The notes: a model not told the origin generated them from the letters alone. 64,000 nt of DNA from Clostridiaceae bacterium (GCA_012719545.1 JAAYAD010000034.1:82234-146233); one strand, 5' to 3'. Counted from the first letter of the stretch, positions 25,613 to 35,461 are shown. Numbers and translations are program-made.

Positions 25613-25905
25613 AGAAATGTCTCCTTGTAACTTACCTCACAATTTACGTAATTAAACTTTCTATATCAAAAGTATAACATTCCCTCATGAGCCTTTAGCA
25701 GTTCTTTATTGATGACACTATACATTAACAACTATCCTCCTGATAAGATGATGATAATAATTGATTTTCTCTATTTGCATAAACATACCAATTTATAGCA
25801 TGGATGTTAAAATCAAAACAATTACTTATTACTAATCTATCAAACTTATGACCATACTGTAAATATATACAGTTCCATTGACTCATCCGTCAAAATATTT
25901 ATTAC

Positions 25906-25934
25906 TTGCTACTTTAGGATAAAAAAAATATAAT
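25906..25934 (+). promoter_or_regulatory. Promoter of the serine dehydratase gene
   Basis: TTGCTA (25906-25911), 17 nt, TATAAT (25929-25934), followed by GGAGGT at 25969. The remaining gap 25613-25905 is AT-rich with no visible riboswitch or coding sequence. Confidence 0.6.
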
Positions 25935-25982
25935 AGTTATGCTAAAACCGCTAAACTGCCGCGGTACCGGAGGTAAGGACCT

Positions 25983-27203
25983 ATGAAATCAATTCGAGAC
26001 ATCTATAAAATCGGGACAGGGCCATCCAGTTCCCACACAATGGGACCAGCCTTTGCTGCGTCAATATTCAAGCATGAAAACCCTGATGCAGATCGTTTTG
26101 AGGTTCTGCTTTATGGTTCTTTGTCAAAAACCGGGCGCGGTCACGGTACGGATCGGGCAGTTAAACAGGTATTTTCACCGGTTGAAACTGAGGTAGTCTT
26201 TACCGATCGTAGTCTTGAAGGTATGCGCCATCCCAATACACTTGATTTGATTGCGTACCGTGATGGAGTGGAAATTGCACGTATGCGCGCATACAGTATT
26301 GGCGGCGGAGATATCCTTATCGAAGGCAGGAGCGATGATGTAACCGGACGTGAAGAAGTTTACCTGGAGAATTCTTTTGCGGAAATAAAGCAGTTCTGCC
26401 AGTATCGATACATCAATCTTGTGGAATATATAGCTATCAATGAAGGCGAAGAAATCTGGGATTTTCTCCTGGACATCTGGAAGGCAATGAAGAACTCAAT
26501 TAAAGAGGGGCTTTCCCGTGAAGGACGGCTTCCGGGCGGTCTTAATATTGCACGCAAGGCGAAATATCTCTATGAGCGCATACTGCCAACTGCCCATCCA
26601 GAGGTTGTGGAATGCCAGAAGGTATGCTCTTATGCCTATGCGGTCAGCGAACAGAATGCCGATAACGGCACCATCGTTACTGCGCCCACCTGCGGCGCTG
26701 CCGGTGTATTGCCTGCAGTATTGTATTACTTCCAGGAAAAGCGCAATCTCTCCGATAAAGAGATAGCTCACGCTCTTGGTGTTGCAGGACTTATTGGAGA
26801 ACTGGCTAAGAGAAATGCATCGGTATCAGGTGCAGAATGCGGCTGTCAGGCCGAGATTGGTGTTGCCTGTTCCATGGCGGCAGCAGCCCTGGGCCAGATT
26901 TTCCATTATGATCTCAACCAGATTGAGTACGCCGCCGAGATTGCTCTGGAGCATCATCTGGGACTCACCTGCGATCCAATCTGCGGACTGGTGCAGGTTC
27001 CGTGCATAGAGCGAAATGCCGTAGCAGCCATGCGCGCCATCAATTCGGCGAATCTTGCCTACTTTTTGTCAGATACCCGCACCATCAGCTTTGATATGGT
27101 TCTTAAAAGCATGTATCACACAGGTCTTGATATGAATAACCGCTACCGTGAAACATCCGAGGGCGGGCTTGCCCGTGCTTACAGCCGCCGCAGCAGGTGG
27201 TGA
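25983..27203 (+). CDS. sdaA: L-serine dehydratase, single-chain iron-sulfur type
   Basis: A 406-residue L-serine ammonia-lyase converting L-serine to pyruvate and ammonia. Beta domain at the N-terminus with GTGPSSSHTMGPAFAA. Alpha domain with SREGRLPGG, APTCGAAGVLPA and the cysteines for the [4Fe-4S] cluster (AECGCQAEIGVAC, CDPICGLVQVPC). It is shorter than the roughly 455-residue E. coli enzymes but keeps both domains. Codons look richer in G+C than those of neighbouring genes, which may mean transfer. Shine-Dalgarno GGAGGT. The pyruvate-forming reaction parallels that of the tryptophanase further along. Confidence 0.93.
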   Translation: MKSIRDIYKIGTGPSSSHTMGPAFAASIFKHENPDADRFEVLLYGSLSKTGRGHGTDRAVKQVFSPVETEVVFTDRSLEGMRHPNTLDLIAYRDGVEIARMRAYSIGGGDILIEGRSDDVTGREEVYLENSFAEIKQFCQYRYINLVEYIAINEGEEIWDFLLDIWKAMKNSIKEGLSREGRLPGGLNIARKAKYLYERILPTAHPEVVECQKVCSYAYAVSEQNADNGTIVTAPTCGAAGVLPAVLYYFQEKRNLSDKEIAHALGVAGLIGELAKRNASVSGAECGCQAEIGVACSMAAAALGQIFHYDLNQIEYAAEIALEHHLGLTCDPICGLVQVPCIERNAVAAMRAINSANLAYFLSDTRTISFDMVLKSMYHTGLDMNNRYRETSEGGLARAYSRRSRW

Positions 27204-27306
27204 GCATATATAAAAACATTGCTTAGTTCTACCTACTCTACTAAGCACTGTCTTAATTTCATTTGACAACTTTCAATTGATTTGCTCATTTAAGTATATG
27301 CGTTCT

Positions 27307-27750
27307 TTATTGATTGATGATGTTCTTAAAGAATTCTACTGCTCCTTGTACATCGTTTTCATTGGGGTGTCCCTTTGCAATTCCTCCGATTAATTTAAAT
27401 GGACCAAATGTGTCAAAACCTCTGCATCCATATTTGCCAAGCAACTTGCAGGACTTCTCTGTTATTATTTTTTCTACTTCTTTGGTAAAGGCGCCTTTAG
27501 CACCATAGGTATTTATGAGGAATACTGGCTTATTTACAGGCAAGTTGTTTCTGGCAAACTTCGTAACTGCTTCGCTGAACTTTCCAAAATATGTACCGGA
27601 GGCAAAACCTATTAAATCGTACTCTGACAAATCTGATTCTTTACATTCAACCACATTGATTAATTTTACGTCCGCCAAATCCTTAATGGCATCCAAAAGT
27701 TTCTTTGTGTTTCCATGATGTTGGGAATAGTATGCAATTGCAACTTTCAT
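27307..27750 (-). CDS. Flavodoxin-like protein
   Basis: A 147-residue FMN-binding fold. The phosphate loop is SQHHGNTKKL (residues 9-18) and the second FMN loop GFASGTYFGKF (about 50). The third strand FLINTYGAKG is typical of the flavodoxin family found with Fe-S proteins in Clostridia. Electron carrier in the cytosol. Single gene; the partner is unknown. Confidence 0.85.
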   Translation of the reverse strand: MKVAIAYYSQHHGNTKKLLDAIKDLADVKLINVVECKESDLSEYDLIGFASGTYFGKFSEAVTKFARNNLPVNKPVFLINTYGAKGAFTKEVEKIITEKSCKLLGKYGCRGFDTFGPFKLIGGIAKGHPNENDVQGAVEFFKNIINQ

Positions 27751-27945
27751 AAGGTACCTCCTATTTTGATTAATTATCTTTTTGGCAACAATATTGCTCG
27801 GTTGGGTTTTATTTCAAGGAATCAATGATTTTCCTCCCGGATACTTGTCAGTGAAATCCAAAATATCATTTATATCAATTATATAATAGTTAGACATATT
27901 TTCAATTTATTACAGGAAGCAGATATGCCTACTAACCGCAATAAA

Positions 27946-27976
27946 AAAGACACTCATATAATGAGCGCCTTTTAAA
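27946..27976 (-). terminator. Terminator after the AraC/GyrI regulator
   Basis: AAAAGACACTCAT pairs with ATGAGCGCCTTTT (two G-U pairs). U/A runs lie on both sides, so it may serve both directions. Confidence 0.65.
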
Positions 27977-27993
27977 CAGTATCAAAAACATTG

Positions 27994-28869
27994 TTATTCT
28001 TTTTTCTTAACTGGAATCCAGATTTCGCTTCGATAGTTGGGATTTTTTGTGTCAGGACTTTCGTTCCATAATATTTCCGGGCCTTCTGCTGCCTCATATC
28101 CGGAAGACGGGAACCATTCAGAGTATATTCTGCCCCATATATTTTGAAGTGTCTCGGGGAACGGCCCTATGGACTCGAAAACAGCCCAGGTACCGGCTTC
28201 AACTTCTAACACATCAAATCCTGATGTTTCACCACTTGTTGTGGCAACACCAATATAGTGGTCAAGTTCGCCCTTCTCTTCCATTCTTCCTTCCGAAAAG
28301 TTGGCAGATGCATTTATTATCCCTTTGGGCTCTACATTTGAAAGTGCTTTTAGTTGCTTTACAATATCAGGGGTCAATAATTCCGCCATTTTCGCTATCT
28401 CAGGATTAATACCATTAAAAATTATTGGCACCCTCTTTTTAAAGCCTACAATCTTGAAAGGTCCTTTCTCAACAATACGATAATTCATTTCGCAGCCTCC
28501 TTGAATTGATAATTGGAAGGTCATTTGAGGATATGCTTTTAATTGCGCATTCTCGCCCCTTGCTTCAGAAGGGAGAATGCCATGCAAAGAATGAAAAGCA
28601 CGCGAAAATGAATCGGCCGAGTCATAACCATATTTCATGGCAACATCAATTATCCTTAAATCAGTATTCTTTAAATCAAGTGCTGCCAGCGTTAACTTTC
28701 TTCTTCTTATATACTCGGATAACCCGATTCCCGCTAAAAACGAAAACATTCTTTTAAAATGATGCTCTGAGCAGCAGGCAATTTTTGATACCTCATTAAA
28801 ATCAATGTCTTCTGTCAAATGCTTTTCAATATATGCCAATGCTTTATTCAGATTTCCTAGAGAATCCAT
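27994..28869 (-). CDS. AraC-family regulator with GyrI-like effector domain
   Basis: A 291-residue activator. It has two AraC helix-turn-helices at residues 1-105 ([23 protein letters not shown] and, further on, [13 protein letters not shown]). A GyrI-like/BmrR-type small-molecule domain follows from about 135 ([19 protein letters not shown], then [31 protein letters not shown]). This architecture (Rob/SoxS-like plus GyrI) usually senses amphipathic compounds and activates efflux or detoxification. ATG 28869 is preferred: GAGAGG lies 7 nt upstream. The target is not evident. Confidence 0.85.
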   Translation of the reverse strand: MDSLGNLNKALAYIEKHLTEDIDFNEVSKIACCSEHHFKRMFSFLAGIGLSEYIRRRKLTLAALDLKNTDLRIIDVAMKYGYDSADSFSRAFHSLHGILPSEARGENAQLKAYPQMTFQLSIQGGCEMNYRIVEKGPFKIVGFKKRVPIIFNGINPEIAKMAELLTPDIVKQLKALSNVEPKGIINASANFSEGRMEEKGELDHYIGVATTSGETSGFDVLEVEAGTWAVFESIGPFPETLQNIWGRIYSEWFPSSGYEAAEGPEILWNESPDTKNPNYRSEIWIPVKKKE

Positions 28870-29112
28870 CAAACAACCTCTCTTCATCATCCATATTATC
28901 AAAGGATATTCTTTTTCATCCGACAATCCATGGACATCTTTAGTCGAATCTTTCTAACTTTTATCCACCCATTCATTTAATGAATTTATTTAATATTATA
29001 ACTCCCACACCTTCATCATAGGAAACGTGTGTATAAATTAAACCTTCTAAGAAATCAAGCTCCTCATAACTGTTGGTATCAACTCAATTTTCTGATATTG
29101 TATAATTGGCTG

Positions 29113-29140
29113 TTGTATGTGGTACTCTCTCTGCTATATT
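29113..29140 (+). promoter_or_regulatory. Possible promoter of the acetyltransferase gene
   Basis: TTGTAT (29113-29118), 16 nt, TATATT (29135-29140), 18 bp before the start codon. The rest of the gap 28870-29112 shows nothing distinct. Confidence 0.4.
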
Positions 29141-29158
29141 TTGAAAGGATGAAAATAA

Positions 29159-29659
29159 ATGCATATAAGAAGGGCAGAAATAAATGATTTGCCGGTTATT
29201 ATGAGCATATATGAAAAAGCCAAGATATTTATGAGAAACAACGGAAACCCTACCCAGTGGGCATCAGGATATCCAAATGATGAAGTAATTTCAAAGGATA
29301 TTGCTGACGGAAACTTATATGTTTGCATAGAAAACAGTAAAATCGTTGGCGTATTTGCATTTATTATCGGGGATGAGCCTACTTATCAAAGAATTGAAAA
29401 TGGAAAATGGCACAGTACAATGGAATACGGAACAATCCACAGGCTTGCATCTGACGGCAGTACGAAGGGTATTGCCAAAAGCTGTTTTGATTTCTGCCGC
29501 CAAAAATGCAATTATTTAAGGATTGATACTCACAGGGATAATAAGCCCATGCTGTCGGCAATAAGGAAATATGGATTCCAGGAATGCGGCATTATTTACG
29601 TTCATGACGGCAGCGAGAGAATAGCCTTCGACTATATAGTAAATAAAAGTCTGGATTAA
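29159..29659 (+). CDS. GNAT-family N-acetyltransferase
   Basis: A 166-residue GNAT fold. It starts HIRRAEINDLPVIMSIYEKA, has the acetyl-CoA region around 95-110 (IHRLASDGSTKGIAKSCF, a variant of the RxxGxG/A loop) and ends with the usual NKPMLSAIRKYGFQECG strand-helix. The substrate is unknown. Single gene on the plus strand between minus-strand genes. Confidence 0.85.
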   Translation: MHIRRAEINDLPVIMSIYEKAKIFMRNNGNPTQWASGYPNDEVISKDIADGNLYVCIENSKIVGVFAFIIGDEPTYQRIENGKWHSTMEYGTIHRLASDGSTKGIAKSCFDFCRQKCNYLRIDTHRDNKPMLSAIRKYGFQECGIIYVHDGSERIAFDYIVNKSLD

Positions 29660-29772
29660 GCTATGAGGTCATTAAAGGGCCTGCAAATTAATCTAAGCAT
29701 CTCTGTTTTATTATCTTTTTGATAAATGCATTGGATTAAAACAGAGCAAGGCTGCCCACATTTGCATTGCAT

Positions 29773-30630
29773 TTACCCTCTGTCAAAGCCATTAAGCCAC
29801 TTGACGGCCAAATTAAACCAATCATGAAGGCTGTCTTTTATGGTTGTTCCGTCAAATCCTTCTGATTGAGCCCACAATGACATACCATGCTTGCCTTTTT
29901 CAAAATAATGAAATTCACATGGTACACCATTTGAAGTCAGAGCTTTTACAAAATCAAGGCTTTCATTCACATCAATTAAGCTGTCTTCTGCTGTCATCCA
30001 TAAAAATGTCTTTGGCATATGAGAGGTTATTCTGTTTAAGCAATTCCATTCATCCTTTAGTTCTTTATCAAGATTTGGACTTCCAAAGACAGAACTAAGC
30101 ATCATTTCAACCAATGGCTGCATTTCTTTATTCTTCTCTATATTTCGTTCAGAAAACCCACAGATATCAAGAATCGGGTAACCAAGTATCAGTCCATTGG
30201 GCTTAATTAATTCGTTTGAAACATTCATTGCTTCGGATAGATATCTTTCATGCCATGTAGCTGCATAGGTTGCAGCAACATGTCCTCCTGCAGAAAAACC
30301 GCAAAGATAAATTTTGTCAGGATGAATATTCCACTTACCCGCATTTTCACGGATAAGCATAACCGCCTTTGCAGTATCAATAAGTGGAGCCGGAAACCTT
30401 GCCATAGCGCCAATTGAATACCTTAATACAAAAGCATTGAAGCCTTCTGCAAGAAACCTTAATGCCACGGGTCCGGCTTCCTTCTCGGTATAGCCAAGAT
30501 ATGCCCCGCCCGGACATATGATAATGGCAGGCTTTTTATGAAATGCATTATAATCATACTGCTCCTGAATATATGCAGTCAGTGTTGCGTTTGACAGCCC
30601 TTCCTGCAGTTCTATGTTTTCTACAATCAT
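29773..30630 (-). CDS. Alpha/beta hydrolase, acetyl-esterase/lipase type
   Basis: A 285-residue hydrolase. Oxyanion segment CPGGAYLGYT (about 36), nucleophile elbow LCGFSAGGHVAATYA (Ser about 107), acid in TAEDSLIDVNESL (about 208) and His in KGKHGMSLW (about 245). This is the BD-FAE/Aes group that removes acetyl or short acyl groups, often from xylan or other glycans. It carries no signal peptide, so it acts on imported products. Single gene. Confidence 0.85.
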   Translation of the reverse strand: MIVENIELQEGLSNATLTAYIQEQYDYNAFHKKPAIIICPGGAYLGYTEKEAGPVALRFLAEGFNAFVLRYSIGAMARFPAPLIDTAKAVMLIRENAGKWNIHPDKIYLCGFSAGGHVAATYAATWHERYLSEAMNVSNELIKPNGLILGYPILDICGFSERNIEKNKEMQPLVEMMLSSVFGSPNLDKELKDEWNCLNRITSHMPKTFLWMTAEDSLIDVNESLDFVKALTSNGVPCEFHYFEKGKHGMSLWAQSEGFDGTTIKDSLHDWFNLAVKWLNGFDRG

Positions 30631-30746
30631 TAAATCACTCTTTCCAAATTACATAAAATCAGTCTGAACCAAACCAAAAGCACAACAATATTATACCATC
30701 CCATAAATTGTAGTTGATATGTGCCGGAAAGATACGAAATTATCAA

Positions 30747-30795
30747 AAAGGGACACCAGGCCAGGAACTTGATCCCGGCTTGGTATCCCTCATAT
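30747..30795 (-). terminator. Intrinsic terminator of the symporter operon
   Basis: Minus strand AGGGATACCAAGCC pairs with GGCCTGGTGTCCCT (two mismatches), followed by TTTTT at 30744-30748. Confidence 0.8.
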
Positions 30796-30807
30796 GAACC
30801 TTACAGC

Positions 30808-30936
30808 TTACTTGCTGCCCTCAGGTTTAAGATTATTTTTCTTATCGGCTGACAGAGCTATAAGAATTGTAACAAAGGCACCGCCCCATACAGTTCCAAG
30901 CCCTATTACCATCATTATGATTGCGCCTGCAGACAT
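30808..30936 (-). CDS. MetS-like small subunit of an NSS transporter
   Basis: A 42-residue single-helix protein (IIMMVIGLGTVWGGAFVTIL) ending in a charged tail DKKNNLKPEGSK. It begins 15 nt after the symporter gene, with GGAGGGATCAAG before the ATG. It matches the MetS type of tiny subunit found beside MetP-like sodium symporters, where it is needed for transport. Easily missed because of its size. Confidence 0.85.
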   Translation of the reverse strand: MSAGAIIMMVIGLGTVWGGAFVTILIALSADKKNNLKPEGSK

Positions 30937-30951
30937 CTTGATCCCTCCAAT

Positions 30952-32460
30952 TTATTCATTTACGCTGCTTGTTGTCCATTTCCTCTTGTAGAATACAACG
31001 GATGCTCCTATCATAATCAGAACAATACCCCAGCCAAATACTATCTGTGCAATAACACCAATGGTATCCATACTTAACAGTCCTGTAAACAGGTTGACTA
31101 TGTTAGTAACAACAACAGCACCCAAGAGCAATGGTGTGAAGTATTTCAGCAGAATATCCCACCATCTGCCCACCTTGAAATCGGAGAATTCATTGGCCTG
31201 CTGCCTGAGTTCTTTGGTTCCATAAATATAGCTTATAAGAACAACTTCAATCAAGCCTATGCCTGCTATAACGATATTACCTACGTAAGCATCAACAATG
31301 TCCAGAATGTAGTTGAAGCCTGCATAGCTTGCAAAGCAAACACTGCCTGCAAAACCGAACAGTGCAATAATTGTTACAAGTTTTTCTCTGCTTATCTTGA
31401 ACTTGTCAAGTGCCGCAGTAGCAAAGGATTCAAGCATTGAAATACTTGAAGTAAGACCTGCTATAAAGAGGCAGAAGAAGAACAAGAATCCTAAGAGTCC
31501 CTGTACAACAACATTACTTGACATGGTTGATATAGCTATGGGGAATGCTATGAATGCAACTCCGGCTCCTGTACCGAAGGAAGTAAACTCAACTCCCATG
31601 GTTTGAACCAGGTAACCCAGTGTTGAAAATACCAATACACCGGCTGCAAGGTCAAAGCTGGAATTCAAGAAAACAGTAATGAAGGCACTGTTTACAATAT
31701 CGGCTTTTTTATTCAGATATGAACCATATGCAATCATAACACCAACAGCAAGGGTTGTAGAGAAGAACACCTGAGCATAAGCCGATACCCAAATACCAGG
31801 ATCCATTATTTTTGAGAAATCAGGCTTGAATAATGCTTCCAGACCTATGGCTGAACCGTTGAGACGAACAGCATTTACCATGAAAACTACCATCATGATC
31901 ATTAACATAGGAGTGAAAATCTTGGACATCTTTTCTATGCCGCCTGAGATTCCCTTTTTAACAATGAGCCAGTTTGCAAGCCATACAAAAATAACAGCAA
32001 TCAGAATATAAATACTTATACCTGCGCCCAAATCCAGTGCATTTTCAGCACTTCCGGTAACCATTCCCATAACAGGTCCGGGATCAGAAAGCCAGTTTAC
32101 AATACCAAAGGCATGTCCCAAAGAATAAAGCATAAATACCAAAGATACGGATATAATTGTCGAGTAATAAGTCATTACCACAATTGGTATCATTACCTGA
32201 ATCCAGCCAAATATTTCGAATTTCTTTTTAAGATTCGTAAAGGCCTTAACAGCTCCACCACGAATCTGACGACCGTATGCATATTCCATTATCATCAAAG
32301 GAATCGCACATGTGATTAATGCAACAAAGTATGGGAGCAAAAATGCTCCGCCGCCGTTTTTATAGGCCTGGAACGGAAATCTCCACAGATTGCCAAGACC
32401 TATTGCGGCTCCTGCAGCAGCAAAAATAAACCCCTTTCTGCTTTGCCAAACTTCTCTCAT
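30952..32460 (-). CDS. Neurotransmitter:sodium symporter family amino-acid transporter
   Basis: A 502-residue NSS (SLC6/LeuT-like) protein with about 11-12 membrane helices. Helix 1 motif GAAIGLGNLWRFPFQAY (about 18-34) carries the sodium and substrate sites. Downstream of the tryptophanase gene and followed by the MetS-like subunit, it most likely imports L-tryptophan with sodium. Bacterial TnaT is the known precedent. A terminator separates it from tnaA, so it probably also has its own promoter. Shine-Dalgarno GGGAGG. Confidence 0.9.
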   Translation of the reverse strand: MREVWQSRKGFIFAAAGAAIGLGNLWRFPFQAYKNGGGAFLLPYFVALITCAIPLMIMEYAYGRQIRGGAVKAFTNLKKKFEIFGWIQVMIPIVVMTYYSTIISVSLVFMLYSLGHAFGIVNWLSDPGPVMGMVTGSAENALDLGAGISIYILIAVIFVWLANWLIVKKGISGGIEKMSKIFTPMLMIMMVVFMVNAVRLNGSAIGLEALFKPDFSKIMDPGIWVSAYAQVFFSTTLAVGVMIAYGSYLNKKADIVNSAFITVFLNSSFDLAAGVLVFSTLGYLVQTMGVEFTSFGTGAGVAFIAFPIAISTMSSNVVVQGLLGFLFFFCLFIAGLTSSISMLESFATAALDKFKISREKLVTIIALFGFAGSVCFASYAGFNYILDIVDAYVGNIVIAGIGLIEVVLISYIYGTKELRQQANEFSDFKVGRWWDILLKYFTPLLLGAVVVTNIVNLFTGLLSMDTIGVIAQIVFGWGIVLIMIGASVVFYKRKWTTSSVNE

Positions 32461-32541
32461 TAGATAACCTCCCTTAAAATGATTAGAAACAAAGTGACTA
32501 AAAAGTTTTGATTAATTAGTTTGAAAATATTTTTATTTATC

Positions 32542-32597
32542 AAAAGCTCTCCCAAATCTAAATGTGGCTGGTATTCATTTGATTCGGGAGAGCTTTT
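32542..32597 (-). terminator. Intrinsic terminator between tnaA and the symporter
   Basis: A 12-bp stem AAAAGCTCTCCC / GGGAGAGCTTTT (32542-32553, 32586-32597) followed by AT-rich sequence on the minus strand. Confidence 0.8.
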
Positions 32598-32676
32598 CAA
32601 AACAGTGAACTACATTATGTCTCTATTTTCTACCTAAAGTTGAATAGTTTAAGCATTATGGTTGCAGAGATAAATA

Positions 32677-34065
32677 TTATTTTTCAAGAGGTTTTAACCT
32701 TGCAAGGAAGTGCCTTAAAACAGGAGGTTCATACTCGAAGGTAAAGCCTGTCAGCTGATCCTTCTGCTCCATAACCTTCCTGAAGCCTTCTACGATATAA
32801 TCCATATGGCTTTGAGTATACACTCTTCTTGGAATTGTAAGTCTTACCAATTCCATTGGTGATTCTTCCTGTTTACCTGTCTTGGGATTTCTGCCAAGGA
32901 GGAAGGATCCGATTTCAACAGCACGAACTCCGGCAGCAAGATACAGAGCATTGCATATTGCCTGGGCAGGGAACTGATCCCCTGGAATATGAGGAAGTAT
33001 TTTCTTTGCATCTACGAATACAGCGTGACCGCCTGTCGGATACTGGATGGGTACGCCAATTTCCATCAGTCTGTCGCCAAGGTATTTTACCTGTCCCAAA
33101 CGGTATTCCAGATATTCTTCCTGGATTCCTTCGTAAAGACCTCTTGCCAGAGCTTCCATGTCTCTTCCTGCCAATCCGCCATAGGTTGCAAAGCCTTCCA
33201 TAGGAACGCATCTGGCCTGTGTGCCCTTGTATATTTCTTCATCGTCCTTAATGGCTATCATTCCGCCTATGTTAACTATGGCGTCCTTTTTGGCGCTCAT
33301 GGTTAAAATATCGGCATAAGAGTACATCTCTCTGATAATTTCCTTGATGGAAGTTTTTTCATACCCTGCTTCCCTCTTCTTGATGAACATCGCATTTTCA
33401 GCAAATCTGGCCGAGTCGATTACGATTTTCTTGCCGTATTTGTCGGCAACTCTTCTTAACTCTTTCATGTTTGCCATGGAAACAGGCTGTCCGCCGGCTG
33501 AGTTGTTTGTTACAGTCATTATGAAGAAAGCTACATTATCCGGACCTACTTCTTCAATAAACTCTTCAAGAGCCGGAATGTTGAAATTACCTTTGAAGTC
33601 GTAATATGTACCTGTATCGGTTGCCTGGGGAATTAAAAAGTTCTTTGCAATTGCACCTGAAAGTTCTACATGAGCTTTGGTTGTGTCGAAGTGGAAGTTA
33701 CTGCAAACGTACTGTCCCGGCTTAACAAGCAAGGGGAAAAGTACCTGTTCCGCACCTCTACCCTGGTGAGTGGGAACAACATAGTTGTAATTGAAAATGT
33801 CCTTTACTGCATCGCAAATATTGTAATAGTTTCTGCTTCCGGCATAAGATTCGTCTCCCAGCATAATACCTGCCCACTGGTTATCGCTCATTGCGCCGGT
33901 TCCGCTGTCAGTCAGAAGATCGATGTATACATCCTTTGATTTCAAAAGAAACGGATTGTATCCTGCTTCCTGCAATGCTTTTTTCCTTTGTTCCTCACTG
34001 ATCATGTTAAGAGGCTCGACCATTTTAATCTTAAAAGGTTCGGCCGGATGAACTGCTTTGGTCAT
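32677..34065 (-). CDS. tnaA: Tryptophanase
   Basis: A 462-residue PLP enzyme splitting L-tryptophan into indole, pyruvate and ammonia. PLP lysine is in [14 protein letters not shown] (about 258). Two markers separate it from tyrosine phenol-lyase: Asp in [10 protein letters not shown] and His in VLRHFLAR near the C-terminus, both tryptophanase-type. The region [14 protein letters not shown] also follows tryptophanase. ATG 34065 is chosen because GAGGTG lies 6 nt upstream; GTG 34074 has no Shine-Dalgarno. The leader is only about 60 nt, too short for a TnaC peptide like that of E. coli. Confidence 0.93.
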   Translation of the reverse strand: MTKAVHPAEPFKIKMVEPLNMISEEQRKKALQEAGYNPFLLKSKDVYIDLLTDSGTGAMSDNQWAGIMLGDESYAGSRNYYNICDAVKDIFNYNYVVPTHQGRGAEQVLFPLLVKPGQYVCSNFHFDTTKAHVELSGAIAKNFLIPQATDTGTYYDFKGNFNIPALEEFIEEVGPDNVAFFIMTVTNNSAGGQPVSMANMKELRRVADKYGKKIVIDSARFAENAMFIKKREAGYEKTSIKEIIREMYSYADILTMSAKKDAIVNIGGMIAIKDDEEIYKGTQARCVPMEGFATYGGLAGRDMEALARGLYEGIQEEYLEYRLGQVKYLGDRLMEIGVPIQYPTGGHAVFVDAKKILPHIPGDQFPAQAICNALYLAAGVRAVEIGSFLLGRNPKTGKQEESPMELVRLTIPRRVYTQSHMDYIVEGFRKVMEQKDQLTGFTFEYEPPVLRHFLARLKPLEK

Positions 34066-34100
34066 AATAGGCACCTCACATTAATGAAAAATTTTTATTG

Positions 34101-34153
34101 TGATAAATAATTATTATCGTGATTTAAATTTATAACTTTTTGTGCGATTTGTC
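34101..34153 (-). promoter_or_regulatory. tnaA promoter and operator
   Basis: Minus strand TTGACA (near 34150) with TAAATT 17 nt on (TATAAA at 15 nt). Downstream, TGATAA-N7-TTATCG lies at 34101-34119, in the early transcribed region. An identical-plan site is at 34264-34282. Confidence 0.6.
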
Positions 34154-34159
34154 AATAAG

Positions 34160-34213
34160 GAAAATAAAAAAGCTAAGAGCCATATAATTCCAATCTTATA
34201 CGGCTCTTAGCTT
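34160..34213 (-). terminator. Intrinsic terminator of the ridA transcript
   Basis: A 12-bp stem AAGCTAAGAGCC / GGCTCTTAGCTT (34170-34181, 34202-34213), then a T-rich run on the minus strand toward 34160. Confidence 0.85.
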
Positions 34214-34263
34214 CACTACAATTTTAAATAAGGCAGGTTACCTAATTGAAGATATTTTCACTA

Positions 34264-34282
34264 TGATAAAAATTTTTTATCG
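34264..34282. promoter_or_regulatory. TGATAA-N7-TTATCG dyad between ridA and tnaA
   Basis: Same half-sites and spacing as the site at 34101-34119. Its core GATAAAAA-T-TTTTTATC is a perfect palindrome. Likely an operator for the YheO-like regulator or another tna-specific factor. Confidence 0.5.
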
Positions 34283-34319
34283 TTATACTTCACAATGTAT
34301 ATTTTGATTTTACTGAAGG

Positions 34320-34703
34320 TTATTTAAGCGCAATAGCTTCTATCTCAACCAATGCACCCTTTGGAAGCGCAGCAACCTGAACTGCTGAACGGGCAGGTGA
34401 ATCAGTACCGAGATACTTTGCATAAATACTGTTTACAGTAGCAAAATCCTTCATGTCATTAAGAAATACTGTAGTTTTTACAACCTTCTCAAAAGAAGAT
34501 CCGGCTGCTTCCAAAACCACTTTAAGATTTGCAAAAACCTGCTCAGTCTGAGCTTCTATTCCTCCTTCAACTATTTCACCAGTTGCAGGATCCACCGGAA
34601 TCTGACCGGAAGTGAATATAAGGCCCAATCCGGTATCTACTGCATGTGAATAAGGACCAATTGCTGCTGGTGCAGCTGCTGCGTTAATTACTTTTTTGCT
34701 CAT
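34320..34703 (-). CDS. ridA: RidA enamine/imine deaminase
   Basis: A 127-residue canonical RidA: start KVINAAAAPAAIGPYSHAV, core TSGQIPVDPATGEIV, active Arg in SPARSAVQVAALPKGALVEI (about 105) and the terminal EIEAIALK. It hydrolyses 2-aminoacrylate and similar enamines to keto acids and ammonia. That matters here because tryptophanase and serine dehydratase both generate 2-aminoacrylate. It lies 17 nt downstream of the regulator gene and ends at its own terminator before tnaA. Confidence 0.92.
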   Translation of the reverse strand: MSKKVINAAAAPAAIGPYSHAVDTGLGLIFTSGQIPVDPATGEIVEGGIEAQTEQVFANLKVVLEAAGSSFEKVVKTTVFLNDMKDFATVNSIYAKYLGTDSPARSAVQVAALPKGALVEIEAIALK

Positions 34704-34720
34704 AAGTCTCCCCCTGTTTT

Positions 34721-35461
34721 CTATTTTTCTTTGTTTATCTTACTTAAGTATCTGTAAACAGTTGCAACCGAAATATTAAGTATGGATGCAACTTCGCTGA
34801 CAGCTCCCTTAATTAAGAAAAATTTCTCACTATTCAGGCGCCTCACGATTTCCATTTTCTCATCTACAGTTAACCTATCCACGGAAATCTCCCTGGATTT
34901 GGTGACATCGTAAATGATATCATCAATTACATCACGCGCCGACGCCTGGAGAATTTCTATATTACCGTTTCCATTGCCATTACTGCTGGCGCCGTTTGTA
35001 TTGCTTTCCTTATCCTTTGGTTTTGACGGGAGAAAAGCAAGCTTTTGCAATAATTCTGCTGCCTGCTGGTATTTGGTGACATCAGTATTTATGCAAAGCA
35101 TCCCACGAGGATTTCCATGCTTGTCAAGGATAAAGAAGCTGTTTGAGCGAAGGGGCGTTCCGTCTTTGGACATTCCAAGATAATTCACATAATACGGTGG
35201 ACCTTCTTTTCCCTTATCCTTAAGCTTTGACATAGCAAAGCTGGTCAAAGGATCGCCTACCGTTCTTCCGCTTATGTGTCCATTATGTATTTTTATTATG
35301 GAATGGTTGATATCCTTGAAATCGTGAAGTACAATCTCGGTGTCTTCCCCAAAGCACTGGCCCAGAAAATCAACCAGATGCATATATGAAGTAAAGTCAA
35401 AATCGGAAGATACTTTAGATATATTACTCACCCCTTTACGGTAATAATTTTTTCTCTCCAT
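34721..35461 (-). CDS. YheO/DauR-type PAS regulator
   Basis: A 246-residue regulator. The N-terminal YheO-like PAS domain runs from 20-135 (HLVDFLGQCFGEDTEIVLHD, GMLCINTDVTKYQ). A low-complexity N/G/S linker (about 150-165) leads to a C-terminal HTH_22 domain with VASILNISVATVYRYLSKI. DauR relatives control D-amino-acid use; here it should control RidA and possibly tnaA. There is no Shine-Dalgarno before ATG 35461. The -10 box is only 6 nt away, so the mRNA may be leaderless. Confidence 0.85.
   Translation of the reverse strand: MERKNYYRKGVSNISKVSSDFDFTSYMHLVDFLGQCFGEDTEIVLHDFKDINHSIIKIHNGHISGRTVGDPLTSFAMSKLKDKGKEGPPYYVNYLGMSKDGTPLRSNSFFILDKHGNPRGMLCINTDVTKYQQAAELLQKLAFLPSKPKDKESNTNGASSNGNGNGNIEILQASARDVIDDIIYDVTKSREISVDRLTVDEKMEIVRRLNSEKFFLIKGAVSEVASILNISVATVYRYLSKINKEK

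Noticed and set aside
25613..25905. T-box or riboswitch before the serine dehydratase gene
   Set aside because: No T-box motif, stable multi-stem structure or terminator was seen.
30794..30991. 65-codon plus-strand frame
   Set aside because: It is the antisense of the 42-residue MetS-like subunit and the start of the symporter gene; no ribosome site.
32856..33306. Long plus-strand frames inside tnaA
   Set aside because: They are antisense shadows of the PLP enzyme with no ribosome site or homology.
32677..34065. Tyrosine phenol-lyase instead of tryptophanase
   Set aside because: The Asp in FDTT and the His in LRHF are tryptophanase-type residues.
34075..34150. TnaC-like leader peptide for tnaA
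   Set aside because: The leader is only about 60 nt and contains no small frame with a Shine-Dalgarno.
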